Origin: Flammeovirgaceae bacterium UBA4465
GTDB taxonomy: Bacteria > Bacteroidota > Bacteroidia > Cytophagales > Cyclobacteriaceae
Assembly: GCA_905182375.1 (NCBI GenBank)
Contig: CAJJBF010000004.1
Coordinates: forward strand, 1 to 64,000
Direction of reading: 5' to 3'
DNA length: 64,000 nucleotides
The stretch's first letter is position 1. Each line of letters begins with the position of its first letter. Below the pieces are notes generated by a model. That model worked only from the letters and a program-made list of their open reading frames with translations. It was not told the DNA's origin and ran no database searches. Below, in pieces: positions 26,866 to 35,981 of the stretch. The translations under genes were made by a program, and so were the position numbers.

Positions 26866-29800
26866 TTGAATCCACAGTTGAACCACTTAATTATTAAATC
26901 CTTCGCAAACCTCATCACCTTTTATCGGAAAGGTTTCATTTATACCTGTCTTCTGGTTTTTTCGGTGGCTTCAAATGCGCAATTATTAAATGAGACACAA
27001 TGGTTTTTTGGCAGTTCTACTGCCAACTTGCAATTTGACAAAAATGGGCTTCTCGTATACCAGGAAAATCGTATGAATCCAAATTTTGGATCTGGGGGTC
27101 CAGCAGTAATTAATCATTCTCTAACAGGAAATTTAATGTTATACACCGATGGTGTTCGAATTTACGATGGCTCCGGAGAAATTATGTTGGGCGCTGTTGA
27201 TTTAAACGGTGATGCGTCGGTCAATCAAACCGCCTTGGCCTGTCCCTCACCGGATGATGCAGATAGATATATTATTTTCACCAACGCAAGCGAACTATCC
27301 GCAGAAGATGAATTGCAATATAGTATCGTAGATCTAAGTGCTCCCGGTAATGGGAGTCTTGATGCCCCCTTAGGTGAAGTCGTATCAAATAATAATCCAG
27401 TAGGCCTTTTCAGTCCTGCGGAAGGTATGACGGTAGTACGAAGTGCCACCAATCCAAGCCTCAGCTGGTTAATCGCCCAAAATAGAGGTACCCATGCTTT
27501 TTATGTATATAAAATCACCAATGACGGTGTTGACCCAGAGCCTGTAAGTATTCTTGACCCCTTTACTACTGACATTAGGGAATTTGAAGCAGCCCATATG
27601 TCAATTAATCCAGTTTATTCTATTCTAGCCGTAGCACCCAAAACAGGCTTAAGAAACGTAATGCTGATGAACTTTAATGATACTTCTGGAGTATTAAGCT
27701 TCAATAGTCAAATTTTAAATACAGGTTTTCCTGATGATGCTAAGCAAAATATTTATGATGCTGAATGGTCAAATGATGGGAGCAAATTATATCTTTCTCG
27801 CTATGGTACTTTCGATGAGCTATCAGGTGATCTCTACTTATTTGATTTGACCGATAGCTTAAATCTCATCCAATCTATTCTACCGGATCCAGTTTACCGA
27901 AGTTATGGCCTTAAAAGGGCCATTGATGGTAAACTATACCACCTCGTTCAAGAAGAGGAAGCAGGTCCTTATTTGGTTAAGCAACTTAATAATATTGACG
28001 GTAATTATGATTTGATTGAATACGACAATGATTTTTCAACGACCGATTTTCAAAGTACGCAGTTCCCATCATTTGCACCGGGTACTTTTGAGGAATTCAC
28101 CTCTTTAGATTTTACTTATTTAGATAGTTGTCAAGATCTATCTACTAAATTTTTCCCTTTGGTAGATCCGCCCGCCAATAAATATGTATGGGATTTTGGA
28201 GATGGAAATGGAATCAACAGCATCGCCCCCATTCATGCCTACGAATCTGCAAGTTCATATAATGTCACCCTTTATGTAGAGCTTAACGGTAAAATACAAA
28301 GCATCACTAAGTCCATTAACATCATTGCAGAAGAAATGGAAGTCAATCTGATCGCTGATACTACCATTTGTGATAATGAAATTCTTACCCTTGATCCAGA
28401 GACAGAAGATGGTATTTCATATCAATGGAATACGGGTGAAACCACGAGTACCATCGATATTGATACCGCAGGTATTTATTGGGTAGAAATAACTGGTGCC
28501 TCAGGTTGTACTAAATATGCAGAATCCTCAGTCACGGAATACGGTGCACAACGTCAAATTCAAAATAAATGGTATTTCGGAGAGACCGCAGGTATTGAAT
28601 TCACCGATGGCCCCCTACCGATCGATGATGAAAATCAAATGACCTCATTGGAGGCTTGCGCGACCATTGATGATGCGGATGGGTATTTAATGTTTTATAC
28701 CAATGGGAAAACTATTTGGAATAAAGCGCACCAAGTCATGCCCTTCCTATCTGACAGCATCCAAAGTCTCTCGGGAGATAGTACAAGTAGCCAAGGTGCT
28801 TTGATTATTCCTTTTATGGATGATATTACCATGTTCTATGTATTCACTGCTGGAGAAGTAGATGCGGATGGAACCCATTTCCCCATGACTTATGCTATTG
28901 TAGATATGAAAAAAGATTCGGCCCGTGGTGCCGTTGTACTTAGTAATTTACCACTGTTTGACCAAAGTATTGAAAAAATCACTTCTTCAGGTTTTTCTTT
29001 AAATGCCTGGTTGATCACGCATGAATTCGGTAATAATTCTTTCCGAGCCAATCTCATCGATGATACAGGCATCGGAGCCACCATATACACTCCTATCGGC
29101 AGTGTCTTAAAAACGCAAACGCCTATACATGCCTCTGGGTACATGACCTTTGGCAATGGTACGCAATTGTTTGCTAATACCATTCCAGGTCCCAATACCC
29201 TTGAAATATTTGATTTTGATAACCAAATAGGAAATTTTGAAAATTTCAGACAAATCGAAACTGCAGCAACAAACGACCTCTATGGTGTGGCTTTTTCTAG
29301 TGATGGTTCTAAGATTTATACCACCTCAGCTAGTGAATTGATTCAGTTTAATCTTGATAGTTTAGATACTGAAGATGAAATAACTTACATCACATCAAGT
29401 AAATATGATGATTATAGCTCGGAAGGTATCTACGGTGCGCTACAGCGTGGACCCAATGGTATCATTTATCTGGCCATTGATCAAGGGCTCGCGGTGGGTA
29501 CCATTTCTAATCCTTCACTGGAAGGTGCGGCAGCCAATTTCAATGCTACAGGTTTTGATTTATTGGGGCATACCAGCAGAAAGGGTCTACCTAGTTTTAT
29601 TCAAAATTCAGGATCATCTCTTCAAAACCCCGCTGCTTCCTATGTCAATGCCTGTTTTGGACTTAGTACGGAGTTTTATGCATCCGGTAGTTCTATTTTA
29701 GATGAATATTTTTGGGTTTTTTATGATTCATTATCTCAAACTGATACTTTGTATGCTACGAACGAGCAAACTACAGAATATGAATATGGTGCTGCTGGTT

Positions 29801-31176
29801 TTCAATATTTCACTTTGAATATTACCAATCGATGTGGCTATGACAGCCTAATCACAGATACCTTGGAGGTTTATAGTCTTCCTGTGAATCCTGATATTAC
29901 CGAAAGTGCCTCCATATGTGAAGAATTTTTGGAACTTGCCGCATGGGATGAGAATCGCAGTGATTACAATTATTATTGGTCAACTGGAGATACTTCAAGA
30001 ATCATTGAAATTTTCGATCCCATTACCCTCTACTTGGCCATTATAAATGATGATGGTTGTTCCTCGGATACGCTAGAAATATTTGTTGGAGATGGGCGTC
30101 CAGACCTTGACTTAGGTATTGATCAACAGTATTGTCAATTTGATTCAGCACCCGATTTAAACAGCTATATAAGTGACTTAAATACCCAACAATGGACCAT
30201 TGATGGCACAATCCTCGATACGACCAGTACGCAGTCTATATCCACAGAAATTTCAGGTGTTTTTGAATATATAATTTATGCCAAAGAGGACGATGCTTTT
30301 GGCGGTTGCAGTAATACAGATACCGTCTTGATATCTATAAAAGCAGCCCCAGAGGTCAATCCAATCTATACTCCACCCTCTAATTGCGGTGCAGATGATG
30401 CACTACTCTCTTTATACGTTTCATCTGAAGGAAGTTACAGATACGATTTCAGTGGTATAGATATCAATACTTTTGGATCTGTTGATGGCCCCGATACCTT
30501 ATCGGTCTCTGGTGGACTGTCTGCTGGAGTTTATAATTATAAAATCACAGACTTAGTCTCTAGCTGTATACTGGAAAATCCAGTTATTATTGAAGATGAC
30601 GCTCCCTTCTCATTATCAGCAAATAATCTACCTGATTGTGATATCGATGCGAACTTGAGTTTGACGGTTTCGGGAGTAGCCCTTCCCTCAGCGGTAAATA
30701 TATATATCAGCGATCTTAGTTATGATACGGTATATGCCGAAAATAATCTTTATGTTCCACTCAGCATTACACCAGAACTAGACTCAGGGTTTTATTATGT
30801 AACCGTCGAAGAAATTGGTGACAGCGGACCCTGTATTCAGTCCGATACCGTTCTAATTACCCCACTAATTGCAGGAATAAATGACTGTCAACCTGAAATA
30901 TTTGCGCCAAATGCATTCAGTCCGAATGGTAACAGCCAGAATGAAAACTTTTTTGTCTACCCCAATTTATTTGTCGATCAATTTGAAATATTTATCTATA
31001 CCCGATGGGGAGAGCAAATCTATTACTCAAATGATAAAAATTTCAGTTGGGACGGTACCTATAATGACCAAATCATGGGTCCAGCAACCTATGCCTACGT
31101 AATTAAATACACCCATAGAGAAAAACCAGATTTAGGAATTCAAACCCAATATGGATCCATCTCTTTGATTAAATGA
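26866..31176 (+). CDS. Giant secreted protein with PKD domain and CHU_C (type B) T9SS sorting domain
   Basis: A 1436-residue exported surface protein. After a signal sequence (FIYTCLLVFSVASNAQ) come two homologous beta-propeller-like units, one beginning TQWFFGSSTANLQF (about residue 48) and one beginning NKWYFGETAGIEF (about 567). A PKD-like domain (YVWDFGDGNGINSI near 440) lies between them, and several Ig-like or SprB-type segments follow. The C-terminal 90 residues (APNAFSPNGNSQNENFF to GPATYAYVIKY) are the gliding-motility-associated CHU_C domain that directs T9SS export. The start is a TTG, as no ATG lies between the upstream stop (26833-26835) and the signal peptide. The neighbouring PorP/SprF supports surface export. 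The role (adhesin, gliding, or carbohydrate binding) is not determined. Confidence 0.92.
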   Translation: MNPQLNHLIIKSFANLITFYRKGFIYTCLLVFSVASNAQLLNETQWFFGSSTANLQFDKNGLLVYQENRMNPNFGSGGPAVINHSLTGNLMLYTDGVRIYDGSGEIMLGAVDLNGDASVNQTALACPSPDDADRYIIFTNASELSAEDELQYSIVDLSAPGNGSLDAPLGEVVSNNNPVGLFSPAEGMTVVRSATNPSLSWLIAQNRGTHAFYVYKITNDGVDPEPVSILDPFTTDIREFEAAHMSINPVYSILAVAPKTGLRNVMLMNFNDTSGVLSFNSQILNTGFPDDAKQNIYDAEWSNDGSKLYLSRYGTFDELSGDLYLFDLTDSLNLIQSILPDPVYRSYGLKRAIDGKLYHLVQEEEAGPYLVKQLNNIDGNYDLIEYDNDFSTTDFQSTQFPSFAPGTFEEFTSLDFTYLDSCQDLSTKFFPLVDPPANKYVWDFGDGNGINSIAPIHAYESASSYNVTLYVELNGKIQSITKSINIIAEEMEVNLIADTTICDNEILTLDPETEDGISYQWNTGETTSTIDIDTAGIYWVEITGASGCTKYAESSVTEYGAQRQIQNKWYFGETAGIEFTDGPLPIDDENQMTSLEACATIDDADGYLMFYTNGKTIWNKAHQVMPFLSDSIQSLSGDSTSSQGALIIPFMDDITMFYVFTAGEVDADGTHFPMTYAIVDMKKDSARGAVVLSNLPLFDQSIEKITSSGFSLNAWLITHEFGNNSFRANLIDDTGIGATIYTPIGSVLKTQTPIHASGYMTFGNGTQLFANTIPGPNTLEIFDFDNQIGNFENFRQIETAATNDLYGVAFSSDGSKIYTTSASELIQFNLDSLDTEDEITYITSSKYDDYSSEGIYGALQRGPNGIIYLAIDQGLAVGTISNPSLEGAAANFNATGFDLLGHTSRKGLPSFIQNSGSSLQNPAASYVNACFGLSTEFYASGSSILDEYFWVFYDSLSQTDTLYATNEQTTEYEYGAAGFQYFTLNITNRCGYDSLITDTLEVYSLPVNPDITESASICEEFLELAAWDENRSDYNYYWSTGDTSRIIEIFDPITLYLAIINDDGCSSDTLEIFVGDGRPDLDLGIDQQYCQFDSAPDLNSYISDLNTQQWTIDGTILDTTSTQSISTEISGVFEYIIYAKEDDAFGGCSNTDTVLISIKAAPEVNPIYTPPSNCGADDALLSLYVSSEGSYRYDFSGIDINTFGSVDGPDTLSVSGGLSAGVYNYKITDLVSSCILENPVIIEDDAPFSLSANNLPDCDIDANLSLTVSGVALPSAVNIYISDLSYDTVYAENNLYVPLSITPELDSGFYYVTVEEIGDSGPCIQSDTVLITPLIAGINDCQPEIFAPNAFSPNGNSQNENFFVYPNLFVDQFEIFIYTRWGEQIYYSNDKNFSWDGTYNDQIMGPATYAYVIKYTHREKPDLGIQTQYGSISLIK

Positions 31177-31208
31177 AAAAATATGTTGAACAGCCAAAAT
31201 AAAAAAAT

Positions 31209-31565
31209 ATGAACCTATTGAGAATAAGCTACTTTTTGATGATCTACTTTTTGATCAGTCAGACCTCTTGGACCAAAACACAGATGCCCACTGCATTAAA
31301 AATACAAGTGATAGATGCCTTCGAACATCCTGTTTCTGGCGCTGAAGTAGTGCTTTACACCACAGAAGAAAACTATCGATTTCAAAAAAATGCATTTGCC
31401 AAAGGGGAAACTGACAAAAAAGGAAGGGTTACTTTTCGAAGATTACAACCTATCCCTTATTTCATAGACGCCCGAAATGAGTTGAAAAAAAATGACGGGC
31501 TCACAGCTCTGACCGATTCACTTCAAAAAAATAAAATAAACATAGTCATCGTATTGATTGAGTAA
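31209..31565 (+). CDS. Small secreted protein with carboxypeptidase-regulatory/Ig-like domain
   Basis: A 118-residue protein with a signal peptide (MNLLRISYFLMIYFLISQTSW) and one beta-sandwich module: ALKIQVIDAFEHPVSGAEVVLY, then TDKKGRVTFRRLQPIPYFIDA. This is the pattern of carboxypeptidase-D-regulatory-like or Cna-B-like domains that are frequent in Bacteroidota surface proteins. It lies 32 bases behind the giant T9SS substrate in the same direction and may be cotranscribed as an accessory surface protein. A specific function cannot be given. Confidence 0.7.
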   Translation: MNLLRISYFLMIYFLISQTSWTKTQMPTALKIQVIDAFEHPVSGAEVVLYTTEENYRFQKNAFAKGETDKKGRVTFRRLQPIPYFIDARNELKKNDGLTALTDSLQKNKINIVIVLIE

Positions 31566-31566
31566 A

Positions 31567-31734
31567 CTATTTCTTTAAGGTAATGACCACCATCGCATAT
31601 GCGGCAATCAAGACCCAAAAGGCACCATTGCTAGAAAAAATATCTAAGTGAATGACCTCCAATTTTTCCAAAACAACTACCAAGACCAACAATATTGAGG
31701 TCAGTCTGATTAAATTTTTCTTCCTTTGATCTAT
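31567..31734 (-). CDS. Possible small membrane protein (about 55 residues, non-standard ATA start)
   Basis: An open frame between the stop at 31567-31569 and an upstream TAA encodes a charged start DQRKKNLIRLTS, a first helix ILLVLVVVLEKLEVI, and a second helix AFWVLIAAYAMVVITLKK. This two-helix layout looks like a real small inner-membrane protein, conserved in style with others in Bacteroidota. The natural first codon is ATA (31732-31734) rather than ATG; the next plausible start is an internal TTG. Either the start is misread (one base substitution) or the gene is dead. The overlap-free position between two plus-strand genes is compatible with a real gene. Confidence is low. Confidence 0.35.
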   Translation of the reverse strand: MDQRKKNLIRLTSILLVLVVVLEKLEVIHLDIFSSNGAFWVLIAAYAMVVITLKK

Positions 31735-31787
31735 GTTTCCTTATCTCAATGTAAATATATCAGAAATATTATATTCTACTAAAATCA

Positions 31788-32735
31788 ATGGCTGAAATTG
31801 GTACTCAAATCTCGAAAGCATCCCGACTACTAGAAAACAACGAACTGGTAGCCATTCCAACAGAAACAGTATATGGCTTGGCTGGTAATGCACTGGAGCC
31901 CCTCGCTTTAGCAAAAATATATACAACAAAAGACCGCCCGAGTTTTGATCCGCTCATCACCCATGTAACCAATATCGCTGATGCCTCCGCACTGGTCCAT
32001 ACATTTCCCGCACTCGCTCAGAAGTTAGCAGAGCAATTTTGGCCAGGTCCTTTGACTTTGCTATTACCCAAACGAGAGCACATTCCTGATGTCCTCACCT
32101 CGGGTTTAGATAAAATGGCCATTAGAGTCCCTAATCACCCTATGTCGCTCAATTTATTGAAACAAATCCGTTTCCCGTTGGCTGCGCCAAGTGCTAATCC
32201 ATTTGGCTATGTTTCCCCTACTACTGCCGCGCATGTAGACCAACAGTTAGGGGCTAAAATTTCCTATATTCTTGACGGGGGTCCGGCCCATATCGGTTTG
32301 GAGTCTACCATTGTATCGATTGAAGAAGAGGTCATTTACGTACATCGACTGGGAGGAATAGATATAGAAATGCTCAGAACGTTTGGCGAAGTAAACGTGC
32401 TGCCCCATACAAAAAGCCATCCCGATGCGCCCGGACAGCTCGACAGCCATTATGCACCCAGAAAAAAAATCATTATAGGTGATTTAGAGTTACTTCTTTT
32501 AAAGTATTCAGATATGAAAACCGGTATTCTCTCTTTTTCCAAAATCTATCCGCATCCCAATAAAAGCATCGCTTTATCTCCCGATGGAGATGTGCATGAA
32601 GCTGCGGAACATCTTTTCAGTGCCTTGAGAACCTTAGATGCTGAAGATATCGACCTGATTTTAGGTGAATATGTACCTCAAAAGGGCATTGGAAGGGCCA
32701 TAAATGATCGTTTAAAGCGTGCTTCCTTTATTTAG
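31788..32735 (+). CDS. L-threonylcarbamoyladenylate synthase (Sua5/TsaC family)
   Basis: The first enzyme of the t6A tRNA modification: it makes threonylcarbamoyl-AMP from threonine, bicarbonate and ATP. The YrdC core spans residues 1 to about 200, with AIPTETVYGLAGNA near 22, the KxRPxxxPLI-type signature KDRPSFDPLI near 46, and PSANPFGYVSPTTA near 133. The extra C-terminal Sua5 domain follows (DSHYAPRKKIIIGD near 220), giving 315 residues, typical of the longer Sua5 form. It sits 64 bases upstream of pgk, a distance consistent with a common transcript but not proof of it. Confidence 0.92.
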   Translation: MAEIGTQISKASRLLENNELVAIPTETVYGLAGNALEPLALAKIYTTKDRPSFDPLITHVTNIADASALVHTFPALAQKLAEQFWPGPLTLLLPKREHIPDVLTSGLDKMAIRVPNHPMSLNLLKQIRFPLAAPSANPFGYVSPTTAAHVDQQLGAKISYILDGGPAHIGLESTIVSIEEEVIYVHRLGGIDIEMLRTFGEVNVLPHTKSHPDAPGQLDSHYAPRKKIIIGDLELLLLKYSDMKTGILSFSKIYPHPNKSIALSPDGDVHEAAEHLFSALRTLDAEDIDLILGEYVPQKGIGRAINDRLKRASFI

Positions 32736-32799
32736 CAATAATTAATTTTAATTTGAAGAAATTAGATACAATTTTGTGGTCGAAAAGTATTCAGTGGAT

Positions 32800-33987
32800 A
32801 TGAAAAACATAGATGATTTTAATTTCAGAAACCGAAAGGCCTTATTAAGGGTTGATTTTAATGTACCGTTGAATAACGAACTAATCGTAACTGATGAAAC
32901 TCGGATTATTGCTGCTATCCCCACCATTAAAAAAATCATAAACGAAGGAGGTTCTGTCATCCTAATGAGCCATTTGGGTCGACCAAAAAAAGGTCCAGAG
33001 GACCAATATTCTCTAAAGCACATCATCCCTAATCTCCAAGAAAGACTGGGTACTGAGGTAAAGTTTGCTAGCGACTGCATTGGAGCATCAGCCTTAGAGC
33101 TATCACAAACACTGGGAACAGGAGAAGTAATGCTCCTCGAAAATGTCAGATTCTACCCAGAAGAGACCAAAGGTGATGAAGATTTTGCCTCCAAACTGGC
33201 AAAACTAGGTGACATTTATGTGAATGACGCTTTTGGAACGGCGCATCGCGCACATGCCTCTACAACCATTGTCGCCCAATTTTTTGAAGATAAGTGTGCC
33301 GGATATATCATGGGCAGCGAATTGGCTAATGCCAAGAAGGTACTCGAAGATCCCAACCGCCCTTTTACGGCCATCATGGGTGGTGCTAAAATTTCAGATA
33401 AAATCATGATCATTGAAAAGCTTCTGGATAAAGTAGATCATCTCATCATTGGTGGTGGCATGTCATATACCTTTTCAAAAGCACAAGGGGGAGCCATTGG
33501 TAAATCTCTATGTGAAGACAACCGTATGGCATTGACTCTTGAACTGATTGAAAAAGCCAAAGCCAAAGGCGTAAAACTATACCTTCCTCTTGATAATGTC
33601 ATTGCTGATGATTTCAGTAATAATGCCCATCGTCAGATCGTCAACTCTGGAGAAATTCCTGACGATTGGGAGGGACTGGATATCGGCCCTCAAAGTATTG
33701 ATTCGTTTGAAAATGTAATTAAAAACTCAAAAACAATTCTTTGGAATGGTCCTATGGGAGTTTTTGAATTTCCAAATTTTGCTGTGGGTACTGAAGCCAT
33801 CGCAGAGGCTGTAGTGACCGCCACTCAAAATGATGGTTTTTCCCTCATCGGAGGAGGAGATTCTGCAGCCGCCATTAATAATCTAGGCTATGGTGATAAA
33901 GTATCCTATATTTCAACGGGCGGAGGGGCTTTATTGGAATATATGGAGGGGAAAATATTGCCGGGAGTGGCTATTTTAGAAGATTGA
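32800..33987 (+). CDS. pgk: Phosphoglycerate kinase
   Basis: Glycolytic kinase that makes ATP from 1,3-bisphosphoglycerate. The substrate site LRVDFNVPL lies at about residues 15-23, LMSHLGRPKKGPE near 58, the GTAHRAHAS segment near 150, and the nucleotide-binding IGGGDSAAAINNLG near 355. The start is taken at ATG 32800 (MKNIDDFNFRNRKALL) instead of an upstream GTG at 32776, because the extra eight residues are not part of the family. The corrected length of 395 residues matches the family exactly. It is convergent with recQ. Confidence 0.95.
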   Translation: MKNIDDFNFRNRKALLRVDFNVPLNNELIVTDETRIIAAIPTIKKIINEGGSVILMSHLGRPKKGPEDQYSLKHIIPNLQERLGTEVKFASDCIGASALELSQTLGTGEVMLLENVRFYPEETKGDEDFASKLAKLGDIYVNDAFGTAHRAHASTTIVAQFFEDKCAGYIMGSELANAKKVLEDPNRPFTAIMGGAKISDKIMIIEKLLDKVDHLIIGGGMSYTFSKAQGGAIGKSLCEDNRMALTLELIEKAKAKGVKLYLPLDNVIADDFSNNAHRQIVNSGEIPDDWEGLDIGPQSIDSFENVIKNSKTILWNGPMGVFEFPNFAVGTEAIAEAVVTATQNDGFSLIGGGDSAAAINNLGYGDKVSYISTGGGALLEYMEGKILPGVAILED

Positions 33988-34014
33988 TAACGCTTAATAA
34001 TTTTTACCGATAGC

Positions 34015-35907
34015 TCATCGCTTTTTAATAACCGCACCACTTTCAAAATAAATCTTATTTTCATCAACTAACTTGCGCAAGACGGTGATGAGATCCTCTT
34101 GGTCATAAAGTTTGAAAAGAGTGGATAATGCATACAAATCTATTCCTTGAGAAGGTATGGATCGAATGATCTCAAGAGGATTCAAATCTACCGAGACTTT
34201 TTTTCTGGAAAGACAATAATCACAGATGCCACAGCCCAAATCGGTCTGCTCACCAAAATAATCTTGTAGCATTCTGGTTCTACAGATATGATTTGTATTC
34301 ACATAATGAAGCACTCGGTGAAATTTATTCTCAGTCTGCTCATTTCTTTTCTGTAAATCAACTGATTGGATAGGCAAGGATCCTAGATCTAATCTTCCCT
34401 CTATAAATTCAATTTGTGGTTTGAAGGTCGTCATTCGATAGTCTATGACTTGATAATCATGCAGCAGGTGCAACTGCTCTTTTACTTTTTTTAAGTTGAT
34501 TTTTAAAACGCCTGCGATGTCTGCCTCATTGACCATCATATAGCTCGTATAAAGCTCACCCCCATACAACCTAAAAAGTACTTTGATCAAAGGATCAAGT
34601 GAGGCATGAGCTACCTGAAACTGATAAAGCACCTCTCGTTGCATCAGCATGGAAATCTTGGACTTTTGAAAAACATTTTCTGTCAGCTGAATGAGGCCCG
34701 CGTTTTCAAGCTTCTTGAGGGCAAATACCGTTGGGTAAGCAGGTAAATCAAAATCATTGATGAAATCAATATAAACAAAATCAAAACTCAAGCCTGCCCC
34801 ACTTCCAATCGCCATCTTATACCTATTTGATAGGGCTTGATAGACACGCTTGACAAATTTAATATTTACTGCTGCCCGAGAGATACGCTGCTCCGTCTCA
34901 ACGATATCTTGGTCATGGAAAAGAAGTACTGCATAAGCCTTCAAGCCATCTCGACCCGCTCTTCCTGCCTCTTGATAATAAGCCTCCAATGTTTGGGGCA
35001 AATCCAAATGTAATACCGTGCGTACATCAGGTTTGTTTATGCCCATACCAAACGCATTGGTCGCTACCATGACTCTTAATTTTGATTTTATCCAAGCGGC
35101 TTGTCTTTGATTTCGTTCATCAAAGGATAAGCCGGCATGATAAAATTGAGCAGAAATACCCTTTTGACTTAAGTCTCTGGAAACCTGCTCAGCTCTCTTT
35201 CGACTTCCCACATATACAATAGAAGATCCCGCAACTTTATTGAGAATATCATACACCTTTTGAAATTTATTTTCTCCTTTAAATACAACATAGGAAAGAT
35301 TGGCGCGTGCGTAACTGTTCTGAAAGACTTTAGGATCCGCTAAGTCCAGCTGCTTGATGATGTCTTTTTTTACCTCTTCAGTAGCAGAAGCCGTTAAAGC
35401 GATCAGCTTCTTCATTGGAAACAATTCCGTAAAATCTTTGATTTTTAGATAATAAGGTCTGAAATCATGGCCCCATTGAGAGATACAATGGGCCTCATCG
35501 ATGACGAACAAAGCAATGACCATTTTTTCTAATCTGGCTAAAAAAAGCTCTGAAGTCAATCTTTCAGGAGAGAGATAAAGAAATTTAATACCTCCATAAA
35601 TGCAGTTATCCAAAAGAATGTCAATTTCTCTTGAAGACAAGCCCCCATGGATGGCCACTGCCTTTATGTTTCTCTTTTTCAATTCATTCACCTGATCAAT
35701 CATCAAAGCGATCAAGGGAGTGACGACTAGGGTAACGCCGTCAAGTAACAACCCAGGAATTTGAAAGCAAATTGACTTTCCTCCTCCAGTAGGCAATAAT
35801 GCAAGGGTATTTTGACCTTTTAGTACGGACTCTATGATTTCTAGTTGAGATTCTCTAAAATGCTCAAACCCCCAATAATTACGCAATATATCTTTCGGAT
35901 CAGTCAA
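34015..35907 (-). CDS. recQ: ATP-dependent DNA helicase RecQ
   Basis: A 630-residue superfamily 2 helicase. Visible motifs are LLPTGGGKSICFQIP (motif I) near residue 39, VIDEAHCISQWGHDFRPYY (motif II) near 136, ALTASATEEV (motif III) near 172, and TNAFGMGINKPDVR plus YYQEAGRAGRDG (motifs V and VI) near 275-320. The zinc-binding subdomain is formed by CRTRMLQDYFG then CGICDYC near 545-565. An HRDC domain is not evident and the C-terminus is short, as in many Bacteroidota RecQ proteins. It unwinds recombination intermediates at forks and breaks. No operon partner is present; the dead comEC gene lies immediately behind its start. Confidence 0.93.
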   Translation of the reverse strand: MTDPKDILRNYWGFEHFRESQLEIIESVLKGQNTLALLPTGGGKSICFQIPGLLLDGVTLVVTPLIALMIDQVNELKKRNIKAVAIHGGLSSREIDILLDNCIYGGIKFLYLSPERLTSELFLARLEKMVIALFVIDEAHCISQWGHDFRPYYLKIKDFTELFPMKKLIALTASATEEVKKDIIKQLDLADPKVFQNSYARANLSYVVFKGENKFQKVYDILNKVAGSSIVYVGSRKRAEQVSRDLSQKGISAQFYHAGLSFDERNQRQAAWIKSKLRVMVATNAFGMGINKPDVRTVLHLDLPQTLEAYYQEAGRAGRDGLKAYAVLLFHDQDIVETEQRISRAAVNIKFVKRVYQALSNRYKMAIGSGAGLSFDFVYIDFINDFDLPAYPTVFALKKLENAGLIQLTENVFQKSKISMLMQREVLYQFQVAHASLDPLIKVLFRLYGGELYTSYMMVNEADIAGVLKINLKKVKEQLHLLHDYQVIDYRMTTFKPQIEFIEGRLDLGSLPIQSVDLQKRNEQTENKFHRVLHYVNTNHICRTRMLQDYFGEQTDLGCGICDYCLSRKKVSVDLNPLEIIRSIPSQGIDLYALSTLFKLYDQEDLITVLRKLVDENKIYFESGAVIKKR

Positions 35908-35981
35908 ACTTATTTACATTAAACCCATTCATCTTAGCAGTGCTTTGTGAAAATATAAAACAATAATATCAGCTCCTGTGA

